From assembly GCF_024748615.1 (NCBI RefSeq), contig NZ_CP087168.1, positions 4,836,001-4,900,000 on the forward strand: a stretch of DNA of 64,000 nucleotides, in the 5' to 3' direction. Below the pieces are notes generated by a model. That model searched no databases, was not told the DNA's origin, and saw nothing but the letters and a program-made list of their open reading frames with translations. Each line of letters starts with the position of its first letter. Position 1 is the stretch's first letter. The position numbers and the translations under genes are program-made. The DNA is from Pseudomonas sp. B21-048. Its GTDB lineage: Bacteria; Pseudomonadota; Gammaproteobacteria; Pseudomonadales; Pseudomonadaceae. Positions 19,855 to 28,756 of this stretch are shown in pieces.

Positions 19855-21921
19855 TTACGCATCCGGCTGAGCCTGGAACGGCGATTCTTTATCCGTGCGT
19901 TCTTTGGTACCCCAGGCGGCAATGCCGACCTTGAGCGCATAGAACAGGATGCTGAACACCACGAACAGGAACAGCGCGGTCAGCGTTGCGTTGGTGTAGG
20001 CGTTATAGATTACATGCTGCATCTGCTCGATGCTCTTGGCCGGAGCCAGGATTTGCCCATTGGCCAACGCATCGCTGTATTTCTTCGCCAGCGACAGGAA
20101 GCCGATGGCCGGATTAGCGTCGAACAACTTGATGAAGCCTGCGGTGGTGGTGCAGATCAGCAACCACACGGCTGGCAGCAGGGTCACCCAGACATAGCGT
20201 TGGCGTTTCATTTTGATCAGCACAACGGTTGCCAGCATCAGCGCGATACCCGCCAGCATCTGGTTGGAGATGCCGAACAACGGCCACAAGGTGTTGATCC
20301 CGCCCAGCGGGTCGATCACGCCTTGGTACAGCAGGTAACCCCACATCGCCACACAACCGGCGGTGGCGATCAGGTTGGCGGTCCAGGATTCGGTGCGTTT
20401 GAGCGCCGGCACAAAGGAGCCGAGCAAGTCCTGCAGCATGAAACGCCCGGCACGGGTACCGGCGTCGACCGCGGTCAGGATGAACAGCGCTTCGAACAGG
20501 ATTGCGAAGTGGTACCAGAACGCCATGGTGTTTTCACCCGGCAGGACACTGTGCAGGATCTGCGCGATACCGACCGCCAGGGTCGGCGCACCGCCGGCAC
20601 GGGCCAGGATGGTGGTTTCACCGATATCCTTGGCCACCGCTTGCAGCGCTTCCGGGGTAATCGCGAACCCCCAGCCGCTGACAGCTTGTGCCACAGCCAC
20701 CACGTCACCGCCGACGACCGCCGCCGGGCTGTTCATGGCGAAGTACACGCCTGGCTCGATCACCGAAGCGGCCACCATGGCCATGATCGCCACGAAGGAT
20801 TCCATCAGCATGCCGCCATAACCGATGTAACGGGCGTTAACCTCGTTATCCAGCAACTTCGGCGTGGTGCCGGAGGATATCAGTGCGTGGAAACCCGACA
20901 CCGCGCCACAGGCAATGGTGATGAACAGGAACGGGAACAGACCGCCCTTCCACACCGGTCCCGTGCCATCGATGAACTGGGTCAATGCCGGCATTTTCAG
21001 CTCGGGCATGGTGATCAGGATGCCGATCGCCAGCGCAACGATGGTGCCGATCTTGAGGAAGGTCGACAGGTAATCGCGGGGGGCGAGGATCAGCCATACC
21101 GGCAGTACTGCGGCGACGAAACCGTAGCCGATCAGCATCCAGGTGATCTGAATCCCGGTGAAGCTGAACGCTTTGGCCCACACCGGGTCAGCGGCAATCT
21201 GCCCGCCCAGCCAGATCGAACCCAGCAGCAACGCCACGCCGATTACCGAGATTTCACCGATGCGACCCGGGCGGATGTAGCGCATGTAAATGCCCATGAA
21301 CATTGCGATCGGGATGGTCGCCATCACCGTGAAAATCCCCCACGGGCTTTCGGCCAGGGCCTTGACCACGATCAGCGCCAGCACCGCGAGGATGATGATC
21401 ATGATCAGGAAGCAGCCAAACAGCGCGATGGTCCCGGGGATGCGGCCCATTTCTTCACGGACCATGTCGCCCAGGGAGCGGCCATTGCGGCGGGTGGACA
21501 TGAACAGCACCATGAAGTCCTGCACCGCACCGGCCAGCACCACCCCGGCAATCAGCCACAGCGTACCGGGCAAGTAGCCCATCTGCGCCGCCAATACCGG
21601 ACCGACCAGCGGCCCCGCGCCGGCGATGGCCGCGAAGTGGTGACCGAAGAGGATGTGTTTGTTGGTCGGCACGTAGTCCAGACCGTCATTGTTGAGCACA
21701 GCAGGTGTAGCCCGACGCGGATCGAGTTGCATCACATTGTTAGCGATGAACAGGCTGTAGTAGCGGTACGCGACCAGATAAATGGCCACGGCGGCGACCA
21801 CAATCCACAAGGCGTTGATCGCCTCGCCTCGGCGCAATGCCACTACGCCCAGGGCGCACGCTCCCAGGATTGCCAGCAGCAGCCAGGGTAAGTGGCGTAG
21901 CAGGCTATTATTATTTTTCAT
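19855..21921 (-). CDS. cstA: CstA/BtsT family peptide/pyruvate transporter
   Basis: A 688-residue integral membrane protein of the carbon-starvation A family. I start at the ATG at 21921 (MKNNNSLLRHLPWLLLAILG), which has GGAAT about 8 bases upstream; the longer frame adds an unlikely N-terminus. About 16-18 hydrophobic segments are visible. Family marks include FGHHFAAIAGAGPLVGPVLAAQ near residue 88 and SGFHALISSGTTPK near 355. In E. coli, BtsT and CstA transport pyruvate (CstA also peptides). With the ybdD- and yjiA-like genes downstream it forms the classic btsT-yjiX-yjiA trio. No BtsSR-type regulator is seen in the window. Confidence 0.93.
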   Translation of the reverse strand: MKNNNSLLRHLPWLLLAILGACALGVVALRRGEAINALWIVVAAVAIYLVAYRYYSLFIANNVMQLDPRRATPAVLNNDGLDYVPTNKHILFGHHFAAIAGAGPLVGPVLAAQMGYLPGTLWLIAGVVLAGAVQDFMVLFMSTRRNGRSLGDMVREEMGRIPGTIALFGCFLIMIIILAVLALIVVKALAESPWGIFTVMATIPIAMFMGIYMRYIRPGRIGEISVIGVALLLGSIWLGGQIAADPVWAKAFSFTGIQITWMLIGYGFVAAVLPVWLILAPRDYLSTFLKIGTIVALAIGILITMPELKMPALTQFIDGTGPVWKGGLFPFLFITIACGAVSGFHALISSGTTPKLLDNEVNARYIGYGGMLMESFVAIMAMVAASVIEPGVYFAMNSPAAVVGGDVVAVAQAVSGWGFAITPEALQAVAKDIGETTILARAGGAPTLAVGIAQILHSVLPGENTMAFWYHFAILFEALFILTAVDAGTRAGRFMLQDLLGSFVPALKRTESWTANLIATAGCVAMWGYLLYQGVIDPLGGINTLWPLFGISNQMLAGIALMLATVVLIKMKRQRYVWVTLLPAVWLLICTTTAGFIKLFDANPAIGFLSLAKKYSDALANGQILAPAKSIEQMQHVIYNAYTNATLTALFLFVVFSILFYALKVGIAAWGTKERTDKESPFQAQPDA

Positions 21922-22076
21922 TTTATGATTCCAGCCAGAGTGGACAAGAAAGACAGCCATCCCGAGTTTAGCGCTACTGGCCTCAAAGGCCACCCCAACG
22001 TTGGTCTAGACCCTGTCTTGCTGGCAGGCTTTAACAATGCGGGTCTATAGTCAGCGGACATTCAGAGGATTGCGCC

Positions 22077-22445
22077 ATGAGTGACCACCCTGCTGATCGC
22101 CGCCGCTTCAAACGTATTGCGTTCGATGCCCGAACCGAACTGAGCCAAGGGGAATTCATCTGGCCGGTGAAGTTGATTGACCTGTCACTCAAGGGGCTAC
22201 TTATCGAGAAGCCCGAGCCATGGCTGGGTAATCCAGACTGGCATTTCCTGGTTGATATTCATCTTAACGAAGACGTAGAGATCAAGATGGATGTGATGTT
22301 GACCCACGATGACCATGGTCAACTCGGGTTTGTCTGCAAACACATCAGTCTGGAGTCCATTGAGCGCCTGCGGCGGTTGATCGAGTTCAATCTGGGGGAT
22401 CCGCAAGAGCTGGAACGTGAACTGGGTGCACTGATCGAAATCTGA
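22077..22445 (+). CDS. mapZ: PilZ-domain c-di-GMP receptor (MapZ-like)
   Basis: A 122-residue single PilZ-domain protein. The c-di-GMP-binding motifs are present: RRRFKR near residues 8-13 and DLSLKG near 43-48. From memory the N-terminus (MSDHP.DRRRFKRIAFDA) and the genomic position, next to radA and cstA, match P. aeruginosa PA4608/MapZ, which in the c-di-GMP-bound form binds the chemotaxis methyltransferase CheR1 and alters flagellar switching. That partner is not in this window. It is monocistronic and divergent from cstA. Confidence 0.9.
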   Translation: MSDHPADRRRFKRIAFDARTELSQGEFIWPVKLIDLSLKGLLIEKPEPWLGNPDWHFLVDIHLNEDVEIKMDVMLTHDDHGQLGFVCKHISLESIERLRRLIEFNLGDPQELERELGALIEI

Positions 22446-22452
22446 CCGCTTT

Positions 22453-22481
22453 TGTAGGAGCTGCCGAAGGCTGCTCCTACA
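22453..22481. terminator. hairpin between convergent mapZ and radA
   Basis: TGTAGGAGC-loop-GCTCCTACA, a short member of the GTAGGAGCTGCCGAAGG repeat family, in the 47-base gap between two convergent stop codons. It probably serves as a transcription end, though it lacks a long T-run. Confidence 0.55.
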
Positions 22482-22492
22482 GGGATCGGCGT

Positions 22493-23860
22493 TTATTCGA
22501 ATAGAGCGTCGAGCGCCTGTTCCAAGCGCGTCACGGCAATAATCTGCAACCCCAACGGCGCCTCTTTCGGCGCGTTGCCCTTGGGCACGATGGCGCGCTT
22601 GAAGCCGTGCTTGGCCGCCTCTTTCAAACGTTCCTGGCCACTCGGCACCGGGCGCACTTCACCGGACAAGCCGACTTCGCCGAACACCAGCAGATCATGG
22701 GGCAGCGGCCGGTTGCGTAAACTGGACATGACCGCCGCCATCAGCGCCAGGTCAGATGCTGTTTCCAGTACCTTCACTCCGCCAACCACGTTGAGGAATA
22801 CGTCCTGATCGTGAGTCGGAATGCCGCCATGGCGATGCAAAACCGCCAACAACATGGCCAAGCGATTCTGATCCAGACCGAGCGTTACCCGGCGCGGGTT
22901 GGCCAAATGACTGTCATCCACCAACGCCTGGACTTCCACCAGCATCGGCCGAGTGCCTTCCCACGTTGCCATGACCACGCTGCCCGGGACTTCTTCCTGA
23001 GCGCGGGTCAGAAAAATCGCCGACGGGTTAGAGACTTCTTTCAGGCCCTTGTCGGTCATGCCGAACACACCCAATTCATTCACCGCGCCGAAACGGTTTT
23101 TCACCGCCCGCAACAAACGCAGGCGCCCATCGGACTCGCCTTCGAAATACAGAACGGTGTCGACCATGTGCTCCAGCACTCGGGGACCGGCCAGTGCGCC
23201 TTCTTTGGTGACATGGCCCACGAGGAAAATCGCCGTGCCGCTTTGTTTGGCGTAACGCACCAGCAATGCTGCACTTTCGCGAACCTGAGAGACGCCACCC
23301 GGTGCCGATTGCAGCTGCTCGGTGAAAATCGTCTGAATCGAGTCGATCACCATCACCTTGGGCTTTTCCTGCCGGGCCGTGGCGATAATGGTTTCGATGC
23401 AGGTTTCGGTCATTACCCGCAGCTGATCCTGAGGCAAGCCCAGCCGCCGGGCGCGCATGGCCACCTGTTGCTGGGACTCTTCGCCGGTGACATACAGCGC
23501 CGGCATGCTCTTGGCGAGGTTGCACAAGGTTTGCAACAAAATGGTCGACTTGCCGATGCCGGGATCACCACCGATCAACACCACGGAGCCATCCACCAGG
23601 CCGCCGCCGAGAACGCGATCCAGCTCGCTGGATGCCGTGGAGAACCGCGGAATCTCTTCAACGCTGACTTCGGCCAGGGTTTTGATCTGCGCCTGCTGGC
23701 CGGTCCACCCGGTGCGACCACTGGGAGCTGCAGCGCCGCCACTCTCCACCATGGTTTCGGTCAGGGTGTTCCAGGCTCCGCACTCGCCGCACTGGCCGGC
23801 CCACTTGGGGAAGGTTGAGCCGCACTCGGTGCAGCCGTACATGCGCTTGGCCTTGGCCAT
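22493..23860 (-). CDS. radA: DNA repair protein RadA
   Basis: A 455-residue RecA-like ATPase that promotes branch migration in homologous recombination. The start at 23860 (MAKAKRMYGCTECG) has GGGAG upstream. The N-terminal C4 zinc finger is CTECGS...CGECGAW (residues 9-30). Walker A is GGDPGIGKST (near 95-104), and the RadA-specific KNRFG motif is near 255. The C-terminal Lon-like domain (about 290-455) lacks the protease dyad, as usual. Length is standard. Confidence 0.96.
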   Translation of the reverse strand: MAKAKRMYGCTECGSTFPKWAGQCGECGAWNTLTETMVESGGAAAPSGRTGWTGQQAQIKTLAEVSVEEIPRFSTASSELDRVLGGGLVDGSVVLIGGDPGIGKSTILLQTLCNLAKSMPALYVTGEESQQQVAMRARRLGLPQDQLRVMTETCIETIIATARQEKPKVMVIDSIQTIFTEQLQSAPGGVSQVRESAALLVRYAKQSGTAIFLVGHVTKEGALAGPRVLEHMVDTVLYFEGESDGRLRLLRAVKNRFGAVNELGVFGMTDKGLKEVSNPSAIFLTRAQEEVPGSVVMATWEGTRPMLVEVQALVDDSHLANPRRVTLGLDQNRLAMLLAVLHRHGGIPTHDQDVFLNVVGGVKVLETASDLALMAAVMSSLRNRPLPHDLLVFGEVGLSGEVRPVPSGQERLKEAAKHGFKRAIVPKGNAPKEAPLGLQIIAVTRLEQALDALFE

Positions 23861-23905
23861 CTGAACTCCCGGCAAAAACCGCGATGATAGCTCAGCTGGC
23901 GCGGA

Positions 23906-24460
23906 TCAGCGCGGCGCCGCCGTGCGGATTTCACCGCCGGCCAGACGCGCGGCACTATTGCCCAGCGGATCTTCGGCGTTCATGTCCGCGCCTTTGGCCT
24001 TGAGTGCGTCCAGCAACTCGACGCGCTTGAACAAGCCGGCATACATCGCGGCGGTCTGTCCCGCACCGTTGCGTTGGTCGGGATTGCAATTGGCCGCCAG
24101 CAGGGTCTTGGCAATCTGCACTTCGCCTTTGAAGATCGCCCCCATCAACGCCGTATTGCCACGTCGATCCTGAGCACAGGCGTCCGCCCCGGCAGCGAGC
24201 AAACGTTCCACTGCGGCGCTCTGGCCATGATAGGCGGCCAGAATCAGTGCGGTGTAACCCTTGCTGTCGCGGGTGTCGAGGGAATAGCCGGCCTCGATGA
24301 AGGTATCGAGCATGGGCACATCACCCCGTCGAGCGGCATCAAAATAGTAATTCTGTAATTGCGCCTTCAGCGCTTCAGGGGCCTTTGATACTTGCGGTTC
24401 AGCCCCGGCGAACACACTGAGCGACCAGCACGCCAGAATCACAGACAGATAAAAACGCAT
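23906..24460 (-). CDS. ankB: periplasmic ankyrin-repeat protein AnkB
   Basis: A 184-residue protein with an N-terminal signal peptide (MRFYLSVILACWSLSVFAGA) and four ankyrin repeats: about residues 38-67, 68-100, 101-133 and 134-165, marked by GYTALILAAYHG, GNTALMGAIFKG and GQTAAMYAGLFK. AGGAG lies 7 bases upstream of the ATG. In P. aeruginosa ankB is co-transcribed with katB and is needed for full catalase activity and peroxide resistance. Here it follows katB by 57 bases on the same strand, so the same operon is expected. Confidence 0.9.
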   Translation of the reverse strand: MRFYLSVILACWSLSVFAGAEPQVSKAPEALKAQLQNYYFDAARRGDVPMLDTFIEAGYSLDTRDSKGYTALILAAYHGQSAAVERLLAAGADACAQDRRGNTALMGAIFKGEVQIAKTLLAANCNPDQRNGAGQTAAMYAGLFKRVELLDALKAKGADMNAEDPLGNSAARLAGGEIRTAAPR

Positions 24461-24517
24461 GGCAGAGCTCCTTGATCAGACGAGACCTCGCATGAGGTCC
24501 CGCTTCAGGCGGATGGA

Positions 24518-26059
24518 TCAGTCGACCAGTTTGGCCGCCAGCGCCTTGACCCGAGCCAGATCACCCTTGGCGACTTTGGTCACCCCGGTCCCGTAATCCG
24601 GGTCGGCCTTGTAAAGGAAGGACAGAATGATGTGCTTGCTCTCGTCATCGGTGGTGGCCAGTGAGCCACCGAAGCTGTCGATCAGGTCCTGACGTTCCTT
24701 CGGGTTGAACGAGCGATACAGATCGCCGGCCTGTTTGAAGTTCTGCTCACGCTGAATCTTCGCCTGCTGCGTACTGCCCGACAGGGCCGACTGGCTATAA
24801 CGCGCAATTTGCGGTTCTTCGCGGGACAGCAGGCGACTTGGCTGGTAATTCACGCCCGTGCTGCTGGTGCCGATGTTCATTGCGCCATCCTGATTACCGT
24901 TATTCACGGCGACTTTGGGTGCGTTGATCGGCAGCTGCAGAGCGTTGGCCCCCAGACGATACAGTTGGGTGTCGGCATACGAGAACACTCGTCCTTGCAA
25001 TAAACGATCTTCCGAAGGTTCGATACCCGGAACTAAATTAGCCGGAGCCATGGCCACTTGCTCGGTTTCCTGGAACACATTCGCTGGATTACGGTTCAAC
25101 ACCATTTGTCCAACTTTTCGTTCAGGCACACCTGGCCAGATCTTGGTCGCGTCCAATGGATCGAAATCAAACTTGGACACGTCTTGCGGATTTACAATCT
25201 GGATGTACAAGTCCCATTTCGGGAAGTCACCCTTGTTAATATGTGACACCAGGTCATTTGTCATATGACTGTAATCTTGACCTTGAACACCCGCTACCTC
25301 TTTAGGGTCAAGATTTTTTATCCCCTGCAAACTTTTCCAGTGAAACTTTACATAGTGCACATCACCTTTTGCATTAACTAACTTGTAGGCATGCACACCG
25401 TTGCCATCCATCTCCCGATAACTGGCAGGCGTGCCAGAGTTGGAATACAGCTCGGTCAAGGTACGCGTGGCTTCTGGAACATGGGAGAAAAAGTCGAAAC
25501 GACGGGAATCGTCGTCAAGGTTAGTGCGCGGGTCTGGCTTGAAGGCGTGGACCATGTCCGGAAACTTGATCGCGTCACGAATGAAGAAGGTCGGGAAATT
25601 ATTGCCGACCAGGTCCCAATTGCCGTCTGCGGTGTAGAACTTGGTGGCGAACCCGCGCGGATCACGCAAGGTTTCCGGCGAATGATTGCCATGGACCACA
25701 GCGGAAAAACGCACGAAGACCGGCGTGCTCTGGCCCCCGGCAAATACCTTGGCCTTGGTCAGGTCACTGAGATCGTCGGTCACCGTGAACGTGCCATGGG
25801 CGCCAGTGCCACGGGCATGCACCACGCGCTCGGGAATGCGTTCACGGTCAAAACGCTGGAGTTTCTGGATCAGTTGCACGTCTTGCAACAGCACCGGCCC
25901 GGTCGCGCCAGCGGTTTGCGAATTTTGATTGTCGCCGACAGCGGCACCGTTATCACGGGTCAAGGTTGCAGCATTAATGGAGAAGGACAGCAGGCTGACG
26001 GTCAAAACGCCAAACGTACGATGGAGGGGAAAAGCCCCGAAGCCAAGGGAAGTTGTCAT
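24518..26059 (-). CDS. katB: exported clade-type heme catalase KatB
   Basis: A 513-residue monofunctional heme catalase that converts H2O2 to water and oxygen, with an N-terminal signal peptide (about residues 1-28, ending SINA|A). The start at 26059 has GAGGAAA upstream and gives the length known for P. aeruginosa KatB. The distal histidine lies in VVHARGTGAHGTF (near 80), the distal asparagine in NNFPTFFIRDAIKFPD (near 152), and the proximal tyrosine in RVFSYADTQLYRLG (near 360). Upstream of ankB. A roughly 120-base internal stretch (25260-25380) drops to about 38% GC versus about 62% further along, hinting at a mosaic history. Confidence 0.93.
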   Translation of the reverse strand: MTTSLGFGAFPLHRTFGVLTVSLLSFSINAATLTRDNGAAVGDNQNSQTAGATGPVLLQDVQLIQKLQRFDRERIPERVVHARGTGAHGTFTVTDDLSDLTKAKVFAGGQSTPVFVRFSAVVHGNHSPETLRDPRGFATKFYTADGNWDLVGNNFPTFFIRDAIKFPDMVHAFKPDPRTNLDDDSRRFDFFSHVPEATRTLTELYSNSGTPASYREMDGNGVHAYKLVNAKGDVHYVKFHWKSLQGIKNLDPKEVAGVQGQDYSHMTNDLVSHINKGDFPKWDLYIQIVNPQDVSKFDFDPLDATKIWPGVPERKVGQMVLNRNPANVFQETEQVAMAPANLVPGIEPSEDRLLQGRVFSYADTQLYRLGANALQLPINAPKVAVNNGNQDGAMNIGTSSTGVNYQPSRLLSREEPQIARYSQSALSGSTQQAKIQREQNFKQAGDLYRSFNPKERQDLIDSFGGSLATTDDESKHIILSFLYKADPDYGTGVTKVAKGDLARVKALAAKLVD

Positions 26060-26340
26060 GAAAGTTTCCTCTGATTTTATAAGGCGCATCCAGGTGCGCC
26101 CCACAGAGGCTAGTGACCCAAAGGCCAAAACATAAATAGAAATCCCATACCGAGCCCATAGCGAAAAGGTTCTGGAAAGCCCGGTCTAGAGCGGGTAGTC
26201 GCGCGCGAATGGTGGCACTTTATAAACTAATTGCCAGATGTGTCATAGGAGCGAGCATTGTAAGGCGGTGTTTCGAGCACGAACCGTTTTGCTGATTTAC
26301 ACTGCGTTCACCAACCTCATCTGTAACAAGGAAATAACCT

Positions 26341-26754
26341 ATGGGCGTGATAAGTGAGTTCAAGGCCTTCGCGGTCAAAGGTAATGTGGTCGACATGGCC
26401 GTCGGTATCATCATCGGCGCAGCCTTCGGCAAAATCGTTTCTTCGTTTGTCGGTGACGTGGTAATGCCGCCAATCGGCTTGTTGATCGGTGGGGTGGACT
26501 TCAGTGACCTGGCCGTAACGCTCAAGGCTGCCAACGGGGATGTCCCGGCGGTGGTGCTGGCGTACGGTAAGTTCATCCAGAGTTTGATCGACTTCATCAT
26601 CGTCGCCTTCGCGATCTTCATGGGCGTCAAGGCCATCAACCGTCTGAAACGCGAAGAGGCCGTTGCGCCAACCCTGCCGCCGGTTCCGACCAAGGAAGAA
26701 GAGCTGCTGGAAGAGATTCGCGATCTGCTCAAGGCCCAGAACAATCGGCCCTGA
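26341..26754 (+). CDS. mscL: large-conductance mechanosensitive channel
   Basis: A 137-residue MscL, the homopentameric pore that opens at near-lytic membrane tension to release osmolytes. TM1 carries the family signature [21 protein letters not shown] (residues 15-35). TM2 lies at about 75-98, with the amphipathic N-terminal helix [10 protein letters not shown]. The C-terminal bundle ends [15 protein letters not shown] lies upstream. It is divergent from katB and ends at a shared bidirectional terminator. Confidence 0.97.
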   Translation: MGVISEFKAFAVKGNVVDMAVGIIIGAAFGKIVSSFVGDVVMPPIGLLIGGVDFSDLAVTLKAANGDVPAVVLAYGKFIQSLIDFIIVAFAIFMGVKAINRLKREEAVAPTLPPVPTKEEELLEEIRDLLKAQNNRP

Positions 26755-26771
26755 TGACTGATTGCCCCAAG

Positions 26772-26798
26772 AAACGGCGCCTTCGGGCGCCGTTTGTT
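26772..26798. terminator. bidirectional terminator between mscL and the reductase gene
   Basis: AAACGGCGCC-TTCG-GGCGCCGTTT, a perfect UUCG-loop hairpin with A-rich left and T-rich right ends, between two convergent genes. Confidence 0.92.
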
Positions 26799-27574
26799 TA
26801 CCAATAGTTTTCCACCGCCACCTGGCCGGGTCGTCGACTGAGGCTCAGGTGCATGTCCCGTTGCTTGAGCAACTTGCGCGTGTCATCGATCATCTGTGGA
26901 TTGCCGCAGAGCATTACCCGCGAATGCTCGGCTGTCAGCGCTACACCGGCCGTGCGCTCTAGCTCGCCACTTTCCATGAGTGTCGTGATCCGCCCATTCA
27001 AGGCACCCGGATGCTGCTCGCGGGTGACGGTGGCGATGAACTGCAGCTTGTGCGCGTATTCGGCCAGATAGTCGCGTTGCGCCAGCCCCGCGATCAGCTC
27101 CTGGTACGCCAGCTCCCGCGCTTCGCGCACGCTGTAGACAAGGATGATTCGTTCGAATCTTTCCCAAACCTCGAAGTCCTGCAAGATCGACAAAAAAGGC
27201 GCCAGCCCGGTGCCTGTGGATAACAACCAGAGGTCACGGCCATCGACGAAGCGATCCAGGGTCAGATAACCAAAGGCCTGCCGGTCGACCAGCAGCGTAT
27301 CGCCGACTTCCAGCCGATTCAGTTCACTGGTGAACTCCCCTCCCGGCACGACAATGGAGAAGAACTCCAGGAACTCGTCATAGGGTGACGAGACCATCGA
27401 ATAGGCCCGCCACACCGTACTGCCGTCCGCCTTGGTAACGCCCAGCCGGGCGAATTGCCCTGCGCGAAAACGAAAGCCCGGATCCCTGGTGGTTCGCAGG
27501 GTGAACAGGTTTGGAGTCAAAGTCTGGACGTCAAACAGTGTCTGGCGCATGAATTTTTCTGCACTGGCGGTCAT
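26798..27574 (-). CDS. fpr: ferredoxin/flavodoxin-NADP+ reductase
   Basis: A 258-residue FAD-containing reductase that exchanges electrons between NADPH and ferredoxin or flavodoxin. I prefer the ATG at 27574 (MTASAEKFMRQT) over 27586, because GGAG sits 6 bases before it. The FAD-binding motif RAYSMVSSPYD (RxYS) is near residue 55, the NADP site GTGLAPFLSILQD near 115, and CGNPQMIDD near 225. The C-terminal VENYW matches bacterial subclass I FPRs. Pseudomonads have more than one such gene; this is the copy beside mscL. Oxidative-stress neighbours (katB, ankB) fit. Confidence 0.9.
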   Translation of the reverse strand: MTASAEKFMRQTLFDVQTLTPNLFTLRTTRDPGFRFRAGQFARLGVTKADGSTVWRAYSMVSSPYDEFLEFFSIVVPGGEFTSELNRLEVGDTLLVDRQAFGYLTLDRFVDGRDLWLLSTGTGLAPFLSILQDFEVWERFERIILVYSVREARELAYQELIAGLAQRDYLAEYAHKLQFIATVTREQHPGALNGRITTLMESGELERTAGVALTAEHSRVMLCGNPQMIDDTRKLLKQRDMHLSLSRRPGQVAVENYW

Positions 27575-27772
27575 GGGTCGCTCCATTCAACAGATAACGT
27601 CAGTGTCCCGCAAAGCAAGTGGCATAAACACCGGTGATTTGTAATGGCTTTAGCCTCACTCACTAAACAGTAGAAATACAAATGATAGGCAGCTGATTCT
27701 TTCTCCGTTTCAGATCTAAGAACCGGTTATGCAGTTGGCAGATTTTTCAAGAGCAAAATAATCCAGCATATA

Positions 27773-27790
27773 TGTAGGAATACTCCTACA
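27773..27790. promoter_or_regulatory. inverted repeat upstream of the luxR-type gene, candidate operator
   Basis: Perfect dyad TGTAGGA-ATAC-TCCTACA, centred about 75 bases before the LuxR-family start codon. Its size fits a dimeric LuxR-type operator, although it is not a canonical CTG/CAG lux box. Alternatively it is a degenerate member of the GTAGGAGC repeat family found elsewhere here. Confidence 0.4.
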
Positions 27791-27856
27791 CTCGGTGCGT
27801 GCCGGGTCCTGGATCCAATCAGCACCAACTCAAGTAAGTCCGCATGGAGTTACCCA

Positions 27857-28564
27857 ATGAAAGTGTGGAAGGAATCACAGTTAACGCAGCTTTCTTACGC
27901 TCAGAAAATAGAGACCGCGTATGAGATTTCTCTCAGTCTCGTTAAGACTCTCGGCTTTAATTTCTGTGCATTTTCAATAACATCCCAAACAAGAGGGATA
28001 CATCGCCATACGACCAGCCTGAATAATTACCCCATCGAATGGAACACGAAATATGAACAAGAGCACTTCAGTGAAGTCGACCCGATACTAGCCCATTGCA
28101 ATCATTGCGAATTACCGATTCTTTGGCAGGAAGAGGTCTTCTCCAAGACACCTACGTTGTGGCAAGCACAAAAACAGCAAGGTTTGCGCTATGGCTGGTC
28201 CCAATCCGTTCATGATCAGAACGGGCTCTGCAGCATGCTGAGCCTGGCCAGAAGCCACTGCCCGATTACTACGCATGATCTGTACAAAAATCTGGGCTAT
28301 GCGATGTTCATTAGCCGTCACCTGCACGGGCTTGTTGCGAAAGATCTGCCTACCCCCCCGAAACCGGGCGCAGTGCATTTATCAATCCGAGAAGTCGAGG
28401 TATTGAAATATTCAGCCGACGGCAAGACAGCATGCGAGATCGCGATCATCCTCAACCTGAGTGAAAGCACGGTTAATTTCCATATACGGGGCGCCATCCG
28501 AAAATTCGGCGTTAACAACAAGATTGCGGCCGTGATCAGAGCCGCGAGAGCGGGCGTGATCTGA
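27857..28564 (+). CDS. LuxR solo with autoinducer-binding domain
   Basis: A 235-residue quorum-sensing regulator. The autoinducer-binding domain (about residues 15-155) keeps the residues that define the homoserine-lactone pocket in TraR/LasR numbering, with correct spacing: Trp57 and Tyr61 in EWNTKYEQ, Asp70-Pro71 in EVDP, and Trp85 in ILWQEE. The C-terminal LuxR helix-turn-helix (about 170-230) has LSIREVEVLKYSADGKTACEIA and STVNFHIRGAIRKFGVNNK. No luxI-type synthase lies in the window, hence a solo. GGAG is 7 bases upstream of the ATG. The gene has lower GC than its neighbours, consistent with transfer. The ligand is unknown. Confidence 0.88.
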   Translation: MKVWKESQLTQLSYAQKIETAYEISLSLVKTLGFNFCAFSITSQTRGIHRHTTSLNNYPIEWNTKYEQEHFSEVDPILAHCNHCELPILWQEEVFSKTPTLWQAQKQQGLRYGWSQSVHDQNGLCSMLSLARSHCPITTHDLYKNLGYAMFISRHLHGLVAKDLPTPPKPGAVHLSIREVEVLKYSADGKTACEIAIILNLSESTVNFHIRGAIRKFGVNNKIAAVIRAARAGVI

Positions 28565-28756
28565 ATCTGTTTGAATCCCGCGAATCCTCGCGAGTAATCC
28601 AAGCGAAAAAAACGTACCATCTGCGATCCAATCCTGAGTGATGCCGTGTGAGATTCCACGACGTAGTCCACTCGGAATGGCTCGCCCGCTACAAGCCCCT
28701 GAGCGGCGAGCCACTCGTTGATTATTCTCCGTTGACCACCCAGAGCCCCCCGCCTC

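Noticed and set aside
19201..21891. 896-codon plus-strand open frame opposite the CobW, ybdD and cstA genes
   Set aside because: It spans three well-identified minus-strand genes and translates to His/Gln/Arg-rich low-information sequence, a typical shadow frame.
26060..26340. Searched for an OxyR site upstream of katB
   Set aside because: No convincing four-part ATAG-type OxyR pattern could be read by eye, so none is annotated, although such control is known for katB.
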